A stretch of 64,000 nucleotides of DNA, from assembly GCA_913060665.1 (NCBI GenBank), contig CAJXUY010000019.1, positions 1 through 64,000 of the forward strand. Reading direction: 5' to 3'. The first letter of the stretch is position 1, and each line of letters opens with the position of its first letter. Position numbers and translations under genes: made by a program. This document shows positions 35,811 to 44,932 of this stretch, in pieces. The notes under the pieces were generated by a model, which was not told the DNA's origin, did no database searches, and saw only the letters and a program-made list of their open reading frames with translations. Source of the DNA: an uncultured Oleiphilaceae bacterium. GTDB taxonomy: Bacteria; Pseudomonadota; Gammaproteobacteria; Pseudomonadales; Oleiphilaceae.

Positions 35811-37973
35811 ATGGAACAAGCCTTTAGCTTACAGAACCTTAAAAGCCTCACGCAGGGTAACCTTGGCATACCGTTGTTGTTGCTAGTTATCTTGGGGATG
35901 ATGGTTTTACCCATGCCTCCATTTTTACTCGATCTACTTTTTACATTCAATATAGCGCTGGCGATCGTAGTTCTGCTGGTGTGTGTGTATGCAATGCGTC
36001 CAGTCGACTTTGCTATCTTTCCGACTATATTGCTAGTGGCGACATTGCTCAGGTTAGCGCTGAATGTGGCATCAACACGTGTTGTATTGTTGTATGGGCA
36101 TGAAGGAGGGGACTCAGCAGGTAAGGTTATTGAGGCGTTCGGTGAGGTGGTTATTGGTGGGAACTACGCCGTCGGCTTGGTTGTTTTTGCGATTTTGATG
36201 ATTATTAACTTCGCCGTTGTGACGAAAGGTGCGGGCAGAGTGTCTGAGGTGAGCGCACGTTTTACTCTGGATGCAATGCCAGGTAAGCAAATGGCAATAG
36301 ATGCTGATCTTAACGCCGGCCTCATCGGTCAGGAAGATGCAAAAGCTCGACGAGAAGATATTGCACAAGAGGCAGATTTTTATGGCTCGATGGATGGTGC
36401 CAGCAAGTTTGTTCGTGGTGATGCCGTTGCGGGTTTAATGATATTGGTGATTAATATTATTGGCGGCTTAACGATCGGTATGGTTCAGCATGACCTGGCG
36501 TTCAGTGATGCGATGGAAAAATACTCATTATTAACCATTGGTGATGGTTTAGTCGCACAGATCCCGTCTCTACTATTGTCAACCGCAGCGGCCATTATGG
36601 TGACACGCGTCAGTACTACTCAGGATATGTCTGATCAAATGTATAATCAAATGTTCTCGTCACCTCGGTCGATGGCCGTCGCCGCAGGGATCTTGATTAT
36701 TATGGGGGCAATTCCAGGCATGCCTCATTTTGCGTTCTTGGGTTTGGGGGCGATGGCAGCTGCCGCTGCTTATTATATTTGGTATCGAAAAAATCGTGGT
36801 CAAGTTGATGAGGGTGTGGTCAAGCCAGGTGTGCCAGGTGGCGGCACTGCTGGAGGGGTCGCACCATCACCAGTTCCTGGAGGTGGCGCTCAAGTTGCAC
36901 CGTCTGGCGAGACTAAAGAGTTGGGCTGGGATGATGTGCTTACCGTTGATGTCGTTGGTCTTGAGGTGGGATATCGCCTTATTCCATTGGTGGATAAATC
37001 CCAGGGCGGTCAACTGTTGGGGAGGATAAAAGGCGTCAGGAAAAAGCTATCTCAAGAGTTAGGCTTCTTAATGCCCTCTGTACATATTAGAGACAATCTT
37101 GACTTAATGCCTAATGTTTATCGTATTACGTTGATGGGTGTGAATTTAGCTGAGGCAGAAATTCACCCTGATCGAGAGTTGGCGATCAACCCTGGTCAGG
37201 TATTTGGCAAGCTGGAAGGTATAGAAGGTAAGGACCCTGCGTTTGGGTTGGATGCAGTTTGGATAGAGCCAAGCCAGAAGGATCATGCTCAGACTCTCGG
37301 GTATACCGTTGTCGATGCCAGCACGGTTGTCGCTACTCACCTTAATCAAATTTTGCAAAAGCATGCGCATGAACTTATAGGGCACGAAGAAGTTCAGCAA
37401 TGGTTGGAGCAGCTGGTAAAGGCATCCCCTAAGCTTGGGGAAGAGCTAGTGCCTGCAACACTTTCGGTGAGCTTGTTGCTCAAGATTCTACAAAGTTTGT
37501 TAATAGAAAATGTGCCAATTAGAGATATGAGAAGCATTGCCGAGGCTGTTGTTAATGTAACGCCAAAAACTCAAGACCCTGTGATGTTGGTTGCTGCAGC
37601 AAGGCAGTCCCTGAAGCGCCTTATCGTACAAAATATTTGTGGTGCGGAGGGTGAGATTCCGGTCATTACACTAGATCCTGAATTGGAACAACTATTGCTT
37701 AAGTCTGTACAGCAAGCACAAAAAGTTGGCGCAGGCGATGATGTAGGGTTGGTCCTCGAGCCTAGAATGATTGAAAAGCTGCAGCGGTCACTAAATGATG
37801 CTGCTCAGCGACAAGAGGTGATGGGGAAACCACCGATACTGCTGGTCTCAGCCCCACTAAGACCTGTATTGGCAAAGTTTGTAAGGTTTGGTATAGAGCG
37901 TTTGCACGTGCTGTCGTATCAGGAAGTGCCTGATAACAAACAGATCACCATTGTCGCAACGGTAGGCCAGTAA
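35811..37973 (+). CDS. flhA: FlhA, export-gate ion-driven subunit
   Basis: FlhA forms the nonameric ring of the export gate and couples proton or sodium flow to export. About eight membrane helices fill residues 1-320, with the conserved FHIPEP region (RVSEVSARFTLDAMPGKQMAIDAD, of which the core is DAMPGKQMAID) between helices. A Gly/Pro-rich linker (about 330-365) leads to the cytoplasmic four-domain part that binds chaperone-substrate complexes. ATG 35811 gives 720 residues; an in-frame TTG at 35796 would add five. Confidence 0.96.
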   Translation: MEQAFSLQNLKSLTQGNLGIPLLLLVILGMMVLPMPPFLLDLLFTFNIALAIVVLLVCVYAMRPVDFAIFPTILLVATLLRLALNVASTRVVLLYGHEGGDSAGKVIEAFGEVVIGGNYAVGLVVFAILMIINFAVVTKGAGRVSEVSARFTLDAMPGKQMAIDADLNAGLIGQEDAKARREDIAQEADFYGSMDGASKFVRGDAVAGLMILVINIIGGLTIGMVQHDLAFSDAMEKYSLLTIGDGLVAQIPSLLLSTAAAIMVTRVSTTQDMSDQMYNQMFSSPRSMAVAAGILIIMGAIPGMPHFAFLGLGAMAAAAAYYIWYRKNRGQVDEGVVKPGVPGGGTAGGVAPSPVPGGGAQVAPSGETKELGWDDVLTVDVVGLEVGYRLIPLVDKSQGGQLLGRIKGVRKKLSQELGFLMPSVHIRDNLDLMPNVYRITLMGVNLAEAEIHPDRELAINPGQVFGKLEGIEGKDPAFGLDAVWIEPSQKDHAQTLGYTVVDASTVVATHLNQILQKHAHELIGHEEVQQWLEQLVKASPKLGEELVPATLSVSLLLKILQSLLIENVPIRDMRSIAEAVVNVTPKTQDPVMLVAAARQSLKRLIVQNICGAEGEIPVITLDPELEQLLLKSVQQAQKVGAGDDVGLVLEPRMIEKLQRSLNDAAQRQEVMGKPPILLVSAPLRPVLAKFVRFGIERLHVLSYQEVPDNKQITIVATVGQ

Positions 37974-38078
37974 TTTGACGGTTAACTATCAAGTTTTCGA
38001 TATCCGTCAATTAATAAGATAATTGACTAGTTGTTATTTGGTTTTAGCCAGGTGACGTAAGCATTCAGGAGAACCGCC

Positions 38079-39428
38079 ATGAAAGTAAAACGTTTTTTTG
38101 CCGCTACCATGCAAGAAGCCTTACGTATGGTTCGCGAAGAAATGGGTGCCGACGCGGTTATTCTATCTAATCAGAAAGTTGGCGGCGGAGTAGAAATTGT
38201 TACCGCTTTGGATTACGACGAACAGCTTGCTATGAGTCAGGTTGAGACGGTAAGCGCTCAAGATAAGACTCCCTCACCAACGCAGATTGGCCGAATGCAA
38301 GCAGAAAGGCATGTCCGTTTGCAAGAAGAAATGGAAAGGGCACGAGAAAAAATCAGCGACGTTAGGAGTCGTCGAATCAATACTGATGAGTCGGGTCAGT
38401 CAGTTGTATCGCAGCAACGTGTAGAAAATAGCTCAGACGTGGCACCTGCTTCAGAGTTAGAGTCAATGAGGGCAGAGCTTCACCACCTTAAAGATATGCT
38501 TAATCAACAGCTTAAGAGTAATGATGAGGCTCGTAAGGAAATTGAGACGGCGGCTTCGATCGTTAAATCAAATATTGAAGATAGATTGAGTCGGATGGGT
38601 ATTGAAAAGTCACTGATTGATGCTTTGTTGCCTGGAATAAAAGAGGGGGCAGATATTAGTCTGGCCTGGAATAGAGTATTGGCAGAATTATCCCATGTAT
38701 TGGCGGTAGAAGATGATGAGTTGATCAATCGTGGTGGAATCTATGCTTTGGTCGGTCAAACAGGGGCAGGCAAAACAACCACTATTGGTAAAATGGCGGC
38801 ACGCTATGTGTTGGAACATGGCCCAGATTCAATAGCACTGATAACAACAGATCGATACCGTATAGCAGCACATGAACAGCTAATGGTGTTTGGTCGTATT
38901 CTGAATATTCCTGTGAGAATTGTGGATGAACACAATTCATTGGATGATGTTATTGAGTCGTTGCAGGATAAAAAATTGGTGCTTATCGATACGGCTGGCC
39001 TCAATCATCAAGACCCCGACTGGGCTGAACAGTTGCACGAAATTCGTGATTCGAAGTTCCCTATTAAAAACTATTTAGTGCTTTCAGCGATTACTCAAAC
39101 CCAAATCATGAAATCTACTTATCACTACTATAAAATGGTTGGCTTAGCAGGGTGTTTAGTGACAAAACTGGATGAAGCTGTAAGTTTAGGTGAGGTTATT
39201 AGCTTTCTGTATCTAAGTGGTTTATCCGTTGCCTACGTAACGGATGGTCAGAAAATACCTGACGATATTCATCTGGCGAAAGCTCACTCAATTGTGAGTA
39301 GAGGTGTTAGTTTATTTAAAGAACAGGAAAAGTTTGAAGCAGAATTGTTGTCTCATACGCAGGGGCGGATACATAATACGGGCCGGGCGAATGAGTTGAC
39401 TTCGATGTATTTTGGTCACACTGCCTGA
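38079..39428 (+). CDS. flhF: FlhF, SRP-type GTPase placing the polar flagellum
   Basis: FlhF marks the cell pole for flagellum assembly. The N-terminal basic B domain (KRFFAATMQEALRMVREEMG) is followed by a helical N domain and the GTPase G domain with P-loop GQTGAGKTT at residues 226-234, LITTDRYRIAAHEQL, DTAGL and TKLDEA. It is 449 residues, full length. It partners FleN, encoded 220 bases later. Confidence 0.96.
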   Translation: MKVKRFFAATMQEALRMVREEMGADAVILSNQKVGGGVEIVTALDYDEQLAMSQVETVSAQDKTPSPTQIGRMQAERHVRLQEEMERAREKISDVRSRRINTDESGQSVVSQQRVENSSDVAPASELESMRAELHHLKDMLNQQLKSNDEARKEIETAASIVKSNIEDRLSRMGIEKSLIDALLPGIKEGADISLAWNRVLAELSHVLAVEDDELINRGGIYALVGQTGAGKTTTIGKMAARYVLEHGPDSIALITTDRYRIAAHEQLMVFGRILNIPVRIVDEHNSLDDVIESLQDKKLVLIDTAGLNHQDPDWAEQLHEIRDSKFPIKNYLVLSAITQTQIMKSTYHYYKMVGLAGCLVTKLDEAVSLGEVISFLYLSGLSVAYVTDGQKIPDDIHLAKAHSIVSRGVSLFKEQEKFEAELLSHTQGRIHNTGRANELTSMYFGHTA

Positions 39429-39648
39429 AATTTAGAACATAAACCCGTATCCTCTGCTAAACTAATGAAAAGTTTAGTTGTTTTGCAGTTAGCTACGTAA
39501 ACCGATAGTCTGTTTTTTGACCGAAATGCTATACCACCCACTTTAAAAGTCTCTTCCGTTTAGGTGTGATGGGCTTGTGGTAATGAGTTAGTAGCAATAT
39601 TTAGTGCTAGTCGAAAATTGTTAGTAGTAAGAGGGGAAAAGCACCTGT

Positions 39649-40461
39649 ATGAGTAATTCGAATCCAGTCCAGGTTATTGCAGTTACCGGCGGTAAGGGTG
39701 GAATTGGCAAAAGTAATGTATCTATTAACCTTGCACTAGCGCTTTCAGCATTAGGGCGGAGGGTTGTGGTGCTGGATGCTGACTTGGGGTTGGCAAATAT
39801 AGATGTTCTTTTGGGCATTACGTCCAATAAAAACTTGTCTGATGTGCTATCTGGCGAGTGTGGTTTAAGAGAAGTTATGGTGCCTGGGCCGGGTGGCATC
39901 AAAGTGGTTCCCGCTTCATCTGGTACTCAAAAGATGGTGGCATTAAGCCCGCTAGAACATGCCGGGTTAATCAATGCGTTTAGTGAAATTTCCGGTGACC
40001 TGGATGTACTAATAGTTGATACGGCTGCAGGTATATCTGATGGCGTTGTTAGCTTTTTGAGGGCTGCGCAGGAAATCATGGTGGTAGTGGTTGATGAACC
40101 GACATCTATTACGGATTCTTATGCTTTAATAAAACTGCTTAACCGAGATTATGGAGTCCACCGTTTCAGGGTTTTAGCCAATATGGTTAAAACCCAGCAA
40201 GAAGGGCGTCACTTATATTCTAAGTTGGTTAAAGTAACTGATCGATTTCTTGATGTAGCACTCCAATATGTTGGTAGTATTCCATTCGATGAAGCAGTGA
40301 AAAAGTCGGTGCAGCGCCAGCGAGCCGTTCTAGATGCATATCCTCGCGCAAAGGCTTCATTAGCCTACAAATCATTAGCACAGAAAGCAGATAGTTGGCC
40401 TCTTCCTTCTTCACCTAGAGGGCATCTTGAGTTTTTTGTTGAGCGATTGGTTCAGGCTTAA
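39649..40461 (+). CDS. fleN: FleN (FlhG), MinD-type ATPase limiting flagellar number
   Basis: FleN holds flagellar number down, in Pseudomonas by binding FleQ. This 270-residue MinD/ParA-class ATPase has the deviant Walker A KGGIGKS at residues 16-22 and the switch region DADLGLANIDVLLG. The later DTAAGISDGVVSFLRA is typical of FleN/FlhG. It lies between flhF and fliA, which together point to a polar, number-controlled flagellum. Confidence 0.95.
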   Translation: MSNSNPVQVIAVTGGKGGIGKSNVSINLALALSALGRRVVVLDADLGLANIDVLLGITSNKNLSDVLSGECGLREVMVPGPGGIKVVPASSGTQKMVALSPLEHAGLINAFSEISGDLDVLIVDTAAGISDGVVSFLRAAQEIMVVVVDEPTSITDSYALIKLLNRDYGVHRFRVLANMVKTQQEGRHLYSKLVKVTDRFLDVALQYVGSIPFDEAVKKSVQRQRAVLDAYPRAKASLAYKSLAQKADSWPLPSSPRGHLEFFVERLVQA

Positions 40462-40472
40462 ATTATTAATTT

Positions 40473-41204
40473 ATGGCATTGGTACACGGCCAGATGATGT
40501 ATAGTGATTCAAATATTGAACGGGCTGATAGCTTGGTTCGACAGCACGCCCCCTTGGTGAAGCGCATAGCGTATCACTTAATGGCAAGGCTTCCGGCAAG
40601 CGTGCAGGTCGACGACCTTATCCAGTCTGGTATGATGGGGCTGCTGGAAGCCTCAAAGAAATATGAACCATCGAAAGGTGCTTCATTCGAAACCTATGCG
40701 GGTATTCGGATTCGTGGCGCCATGATGGATGAGATTCGTAAAGGAGACTGGGTTCCCCGGTCAGTTCATAGAAATGCTCGGAAAATATCGGAAGCCATTA
40801 AATGCGTTGAAGGTCGTGAAGGTCGTGATGCAAAAGACCATGAAATTGCGGCTGAGCTCGATATGGAGTTGGATGAGTATTATTCTTGCGTAAAAGATAG
40901 CGCCAGTGGGAAACTGTTTAGTTTCGAAGAAATACTGGAGGGGGGCGACAGCGTCGTTGATCAAACCTCCGAAGCTGTGGATAATCCCTATGCAGAACTT
41001 CAGGATGATGCATTTAAAGAAGGGTTGGTTAACGCCATCGCTTCTTTGCCAGAGCGTGAGCGCTTGGTACTCTCGCTCTACTATGATCAAGAACTTAACT
41101 TAAAGGAAATAGGCGCAGTGCTTTCGGTAAGCGAATCAAGGGTTAGCCAAATACATAGTCAGGCAGCCTTGCGCTTAAGATCCAGACTAATTGAGTGGCA
41201 TTGA
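40473..41204 (+). CDS. fliA: FliA, flagellar sigma factor 28
   Basis: FliA directs RNA polymerase to late genes such as flagellin and chemotaxis genes, and is held by FlgM until the hook is done. The 243-residue protein has region 2 (VDDLIQSGMMGLLEASKKYEP, core DLIQSGMMGL), region 3 and region 4 with the helix-turn-helix LKEIGAVLSVSESRVSQIHSQA. It starts 11 bases after fleN. Its antagonist flgM is not in the window. Confidence 0.96.
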   Translation: MALVHGQMMYSDSNIERADSLVRQHAPLVKRIAYHLMARLPASVQVDDLIQSGMMGLLEASKKYEPSKGASFETYAGIRIRGAMMDEIRKGDWVPRSVHRNARKISEAIKCVEGREGRDAKDHEIAAELDMELDEYYSCVKDSASGKLFSFEEILEGGDSVVDQTSEAVDNPYAELQDDAFKEGLVNAIASLPERERLVLSLYYDQELNLKEIGAVLSVSESRVSQIHSQAALRLRSRLIEWH

Positions 41205-41379
41205 AATTGAGACGCGTATAGCTACTTGAATTTTTTAGAAAAAAGATTGTGGTTATTTCGTTAAACTTTAAAAAAAACTGGATACCCGTCGAACTCAAGC
41301 TAGACTTACAGTCATACCATGAACCTGAATAGAGTTCTGGCTTGTTAAGGGTTCCAGCTTCGGCATTTTGGAGGTCGAC

Positions 41380-41766
41380 TTGGATAAAAATATGAAAATC
41401 CTAGTAGTTGATGATTTTTCAACTATGAGGAGAATTATTAAGAACCTGCTGAGGGATCTTGGCTTTACTAACGCAGATGAAGCGGATGATGGCAATACTG
41501 CATTGCCGATGCTTCAGACAGGAAAGTATGACTTTCTGGTAACTGATTGGAATATGCCAGGAATGACTGGCATTGATTTGCTGCGTGCAGTGAGGGCTGA
41601 TGATAGCTTGAAAGGGTTGCCGGTTCTGATGGTAACTGCAGAAGCGAAGAGGGATCAAATTGTTGCTGCAGCTCAGGCTGGGGTTAATGGTTATGTTGTG
41701 AAGCCTTTTACAGCTGCAGTGCTAAAGGAAAAAATTGATAAGATATTCGAGCGTATTGATTCTTGA
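41380..41766 (+). CDS. cheY: CheY, flagellar motor response regulator
   Basis: Phosphorylated CheY binds FliM and changes the direction of rotation. This receiver has [16 protein letters not shown], the phospho-acceptor Asp in [11 protein letters not shown], Thr in MVTAEA and Lys in VVKPFTA, all classic for the motor CheY of Pseudomonas-type cells. GGAGGT at 41370-41375 best fits the TTG at 41380 (128 residues); an ATG at 41392 is slightly far from it. It heads the flagellar chemotaxis cluster. Confidence 0.95.
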   Translation: MDKNMKILVVDDFSTMRRIIKNLLRDLGFTNADEADDGNTALPMLQTGKYDFLVTDWNMPGMTGIDLLRAVRADDSLKGLPVLMVTAEAKRDQIVAAAQAGVNGYVVKPFTAAVLKEKIDKIFERIDS

Positions 41767-41780
41767 GCGCAGGTTAGTGC

Positions 41781-42569
41781 ATGACAAATAAAGAAGATAA
41801 CTCGCAAGATTTTCCAGGATTTGAAACGCAGCTAAAGAGTCAGGCGTCTAATCTAAAAGACTTGGTAGACTCAGGTAATATCTCCGAAGCACTACAAGTT
41901 ATTTCCGAGCTAAATGCCACTAGAGATCAAAGTCTTTATCAGGAGGTGGGGCGTTTAACGCGGACACTTCATGAATCAATAAGAAATTTTCATATTGATA
42001 CGGCTAGAAGTGCCGACCAGGAAGAACTGTCTAAAATTGATGATGCCACTGATCGCTTATCTTATGTTGTCGATATGACAAATAAGGCGGCGAATAAAAC
42101 GTTGGATCTTGTAGAAGAAAGTATGCCGATTGCTTCTGAGATGAAGGAAGAGGCAGACATTCTGAAAGGGGATTGGGGTAAGCTACGCCGACGAGAGATG
42201 AAACCTGAAGAGTTTCGTCAGTTGTATAAAAGGATGGACCTGTTTCTTGATAAATTAAGTAATCAATCGGATAAAGTTTATCGTAATTTGTCCGACATCT
42301 TATTGGCACAAGATTTTCAGGACCTTACTGGTCAAGTCATTAAAAGGGTGACTGGGCTAGTGCAGGAAGTGGAGGAAAACCTAGTAAGCTTAGTGGCTAT
42401 GGCTGGTAAGGTAGATCAGATTACAGGTACCGTTCACGAAGGATTAGAACAAGAACAAGAAAATAGTATTGAACGTGGTGAGGGACCTCAAATGAACGCT
42501 GAAGAGCGCGTCGATGTGGTTTCGAGTCAGGATGATGTGGATGATTTACTCTCCAGTCTAGGTTTTTGA
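41781..42569 (+). CDS. cheZ: CheZ, CheY-P phosphatase
   Basis: CheZ removes phosphate from CheY. It is a 262-residue, long-helical protein with the catalytic glutamine region LAQDFQDLTGQVIKRV. The C-terminal CheY-binding peptide VDDLLSSLGF is intact. It follows cheY by 14 bases and serves the flagellar system; the second che operon has no CheZ. Confidence 0.95.
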   Translation: MTNKEDNSQDFPGFETQLKSQASNLKDLVDSGNISEALQVISELNATRDQSLYQEVGRLTRTLHESIRNFHIDTARSADQEELSKIDDATDRLSYVVDMTNKAANKTLDLVEESMPIASEMKEEADILKGDWGKLRRREMKPEEFRQLYKRMDLFLDKLSNQSDKVYRNLSDILLAQDFQDLTGQVIKRVTGLVQEVEENLVSLVAMAGKVDQITGTVHEGLEQEQENSIERGEGPQMNAEERVDVVSSQDDVDDLLSSLGF

Positions 42570-42580
42570 GGAGTGCTTGC

Positions 42581-44836
42581 ATGGGGTTTGAAGCGGATGA
42601 AGAGATCCTTCAAGACTTTTTAGTAGAGTCAGGGGAAATTCTTGAGCTTCTGTCAGAACAACTGGTGGATTTGGAGCAAAACCCGGATGATACGGATTTG
42701 CTCAACGCGATTTTTCGCGGGTTTCATACAGTCAAAGGCGGAGCTGGTTTTTTACAGCTTGATGCGTTAGTAGAATGCTGCCATATAGCGGAGAATGTTT
42801 TTGATATTCTCCGTAATGGTAAACGTAGGGTTGACCCAGAGTTGATGGATGTTGTGCTGCAGACCTTAGACGTCGTTAATGAGATGTTTGAGCAATGCAG
42901 AAATAGAGAAGAAATTGTTCCGGCAACCCCATCACTTTTAGAAGCACTGGCAAAACTAGCTGTTCCTGAGGCAGAAGTACCTCCGGAAGCTGCAGTTGTT
43001 GAAGATAACTCAGCATCTACAGCTCCAACGCCTAGTGACTCTTCTGTTGGTGCTAGTTCTACAGAGGGCAATAGTTCTACAGAAAAAGGCGACATTACCG
43101 ATGATGAATTCGAGCAGTTACTAAGTGCGCTTGATGCGCCTGAAGGCGCGGTAGAATCGCTGGTTACTTCCGAAAGTAGTAACGAAGACGCTGCTTCAGG
43201 TGACGAAATTACCGATGATGAATTTGAAAAGCTTCTGGATGACCTTCACGGATCGGGTAAGCATGGCAGTGTAGAAGCAGTTACTGAAGCCCCTGCGGCT
43301 AAAGAGCCAGATTCCGGAGAGATCACTGATGACGAGTTTGAAAAACTTCTTGATGATTTGCACGGAAAAGGTCAATTCAAGGAAGAGGTTGCTGGAGCAA
43401 GTACTCCAGCATCTGGTGATACAGCGGCAGCAGCGAAACCAGCGGCAGGGTCACCTGACATAATTGACGATAGTGAGTTTGATAAACTTCTCGATGACCT
43501 TCATGGAAAGGGTAAGGGGCCAACAGCAGAGAGTGTAACTCCTCCTGCCAACACACCCAAACCCCAACCGGCGCCAAAGGCTAAAGCAACACCAAAGCCA
43601 GCAGCACCAAAACCAGCAGCACCAAAACCACCCGCAGCGGCAAAGAAACCAGCAGGCAAAGAGCAGTCAATCGCTACAGAGACCACTGTTAGGGTAGATA
43701 CCAAGCGCCTTGACGACATTATGAATATGGTTGGCGAATTGGTATTGGTCAGGAATCGTCTTAAACGCCTTGGCGATGAAAGTGAAGATGAATCAATGCA
43801 AAAAGCGGTATCTAACTTAGATGTCGTAACGGGGGATCTTCAATCTGCGGTCATGCAGACCCGTATGCAACCGATTAAGAAGGTATTTGGTCGATTCCCC
43901 AGAGTGGTTAGGGATCTCGCCAGAAACTTGAAAAAAGAAGTCAACCTGGTTTTAAAGGGCGAAGAAACTGACTTAGATAAAAATCTGGTCGAGGCTCTAT
44001 CTGATCCATTGGTTCACTTAGTTAGAAACGCAGTTGATCATGGTATCGAGCTTCCAGACATTCGGGAAGCAAGTGGTAAGCCTCGAACGGGGCGGGTTAT
44101 TTTGGCGGCCGAGCAGGAAGGTGACCATATATTGCTTTCTATTGAAGACGATGGTGCCGGTATGGACCCGAATGTACTTCGAGGTAAGGCTGTTGAAAAA
44201 GGGTTGTATGATGAGGATGCAGCAGAGCGACTAACAGATACCGAGTGTTTTAATCTAATTTTTGCGCCTGGTTTTTCTACTAAAACCGAAATCTCTGACG
44301 TCTCTGGGCGCGGGGTCGGGATGGATGTGGTTAAAACAAAAATCACACAGCTTAACGGTACCATCTCAATAGATTCTGAAAAAGGTAATGGTTCGCATAT
44401 TATTATCAAGGTACCGCTAACGTTGGCGATTATGCCTACGCTGATGGTCTTGTTAGATGATCAATCGTTTGCGTTCCCGTTAGTTAGTGTTGTGGAAATC
44501 TTCCATCTTGACCTATCGAGTACAAATATTGTCGATGGACAAGAATGCGTAGTAGTGAGAGATAACGTTTATCCGCTCTTCCATATTAAACGGTGGTTGG
44601 TCAACGATATGGCAAATGAGCCAGAGAGTGACTCTGCCCATGTCGTAATTGTGTCGGTAGGGACTAAACGGGTTGGTTTTGTAGTTGACCAATTGGTTGG
44701 CCAAGAAGAGGTTGTTATCAAGCCATTAGGACGAATGTTACACGGTACACCTGGTATGTCGGGTGCGACAATAACAGGTGATGGTCGTATAGCATTGATT
44801 CTTGATATTCCTAGTTTGTTGCAGCGTTACGCATGA
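42581..44836 (+). CDS. cheA: CheA, flagellar chemotaxis histidine kinase
   Basis: This is the central kinase of the flagellar array. P1 carries the phospho-histidine H49 (FRGFHTVKGGAGF). The region from about residue 168 to 312 contains four copies of a DDEFEKLLDDLHG-type repeat, and a Lys/Pro/Ala stretch (about 325-365) follows. P3, P4 (HLVRNAVDHGIE; DDGAGM; GRGVGMDVV) and the CheW-like P5 domain complete the 751 residues. ATG 42581 has GAGGAG upstream; the TTG at 42566 lies in the cheZ stop and is not used. A standard P2 domain is not obvious, so the repeats may take its place. Confidence 0.96.
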   Translation: MGFEADEEILQDFLVESGEILELLSEQLVDLEQNPDDTDLLNAIFRGFHTVKGGAGFLQLDALVECCHIAENVFDILRNGKRRVDPELMDVVLQTLDVVNEMFEQCRNREEIVPATPSLLEALAKLAVPEAEVPPEAAVVEDNSASTAPTPSDSSVGASSTEGNSSTEKGDITDDEFEQLLSALDAPEGAVESLVTSESSNEDAASGDEITDDEFEKLLDDLHGSGKHGSVEAVTEAPAAKEPDSGEITDDEFEKLLDDLHGKGQFKEEVAGASTPASGDTAAAAKPAAGSPDIIDDSEFDKLLDDLHGKGKGPTAESVTPPANTPKPQPAPKAKATPKPAAPKPAAPKPPAAAKKPAGKEQSIATETTVRVDTKRLDDIMNMVGELVLVRNRLKRLGDESEDESMQKAVSNLDVVTGDLQSAVMQTRMQPIKKVFGRFPRVVRDLARNLKKEVNLVLKGEETDLDKNLVEALSDPLVHLVRNAVDHGIELPDIREASGKPRTGRVILAAEQEGDHILLSIEDDGAGMDPNVLRGKAVEKGLYDEDAAERLTDTECFNLIFAPGFSTKTEISDVSGRGVGMDVVKTKITQLNGTISIDSEKGNGSHIIIKVPLTLAIMPTLMVLLDDQSFAFPLVSVVEIFHLDLSSTNIVDGQECVVVRDNVYPLFHIKRWLVNDMANEPESDSAHVVIVSVGTKRVGFVVDQLVGQEEVVIKPLGRMLHGTPGMSGATITGDGRIALILDIPSLLQRYA
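43086..43522 (+). repeat. Four degenerate repeats in the cheA linker
   Basis: Copies begin near 43090, 43204, 43318 and 43460 and encode ITDDEFEQLLSAL, ITDDEFEKLLDDLHG (twice) and DDSEFDKLLDDLHG. Spacing is 38, 38 and 47 codons, with variable acidic or Ala-rich text between. Codons differ between copies, so the repeats are old and held at the protein level. Confidence 0.85.
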
Positions 44837-44880
44837 CATGGCTAGGAGTCCTACCGGGCTAGTAGGGCCCGAGCAGAAGA

Positions 44881-44908
44881 GCCTTCAGATGTTCTATTAC
44901 CTGAAGGC
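44881..44908 (+). terminator. Hairpin between cheA and cheB
   Basis: The 8-bp arms GCCTTCAG and CTGAAGGC enclose a 12-base loop 24 bases before cheB. There is no T tract, so it is more likely an RNA-stability or attenuation element than a full terminator. Confidence 0.4.
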
Positions 44909-44932
44909 GCATTTCTATCTGGAGATTCATGA

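Noticed and set aside
41255-41290. FliA promoter before cheY, from TAAACTTT
   Set aside because: The -35-like part has no GCCGATAA-like partner at 11 bases.
43556-43660. Lys/Pro/Ala-coding tandem repeats in cheA as a satellite or CRISPR-like array
   Set aside because: Simple protein-level linker repetition within an open frame, with no spacers.
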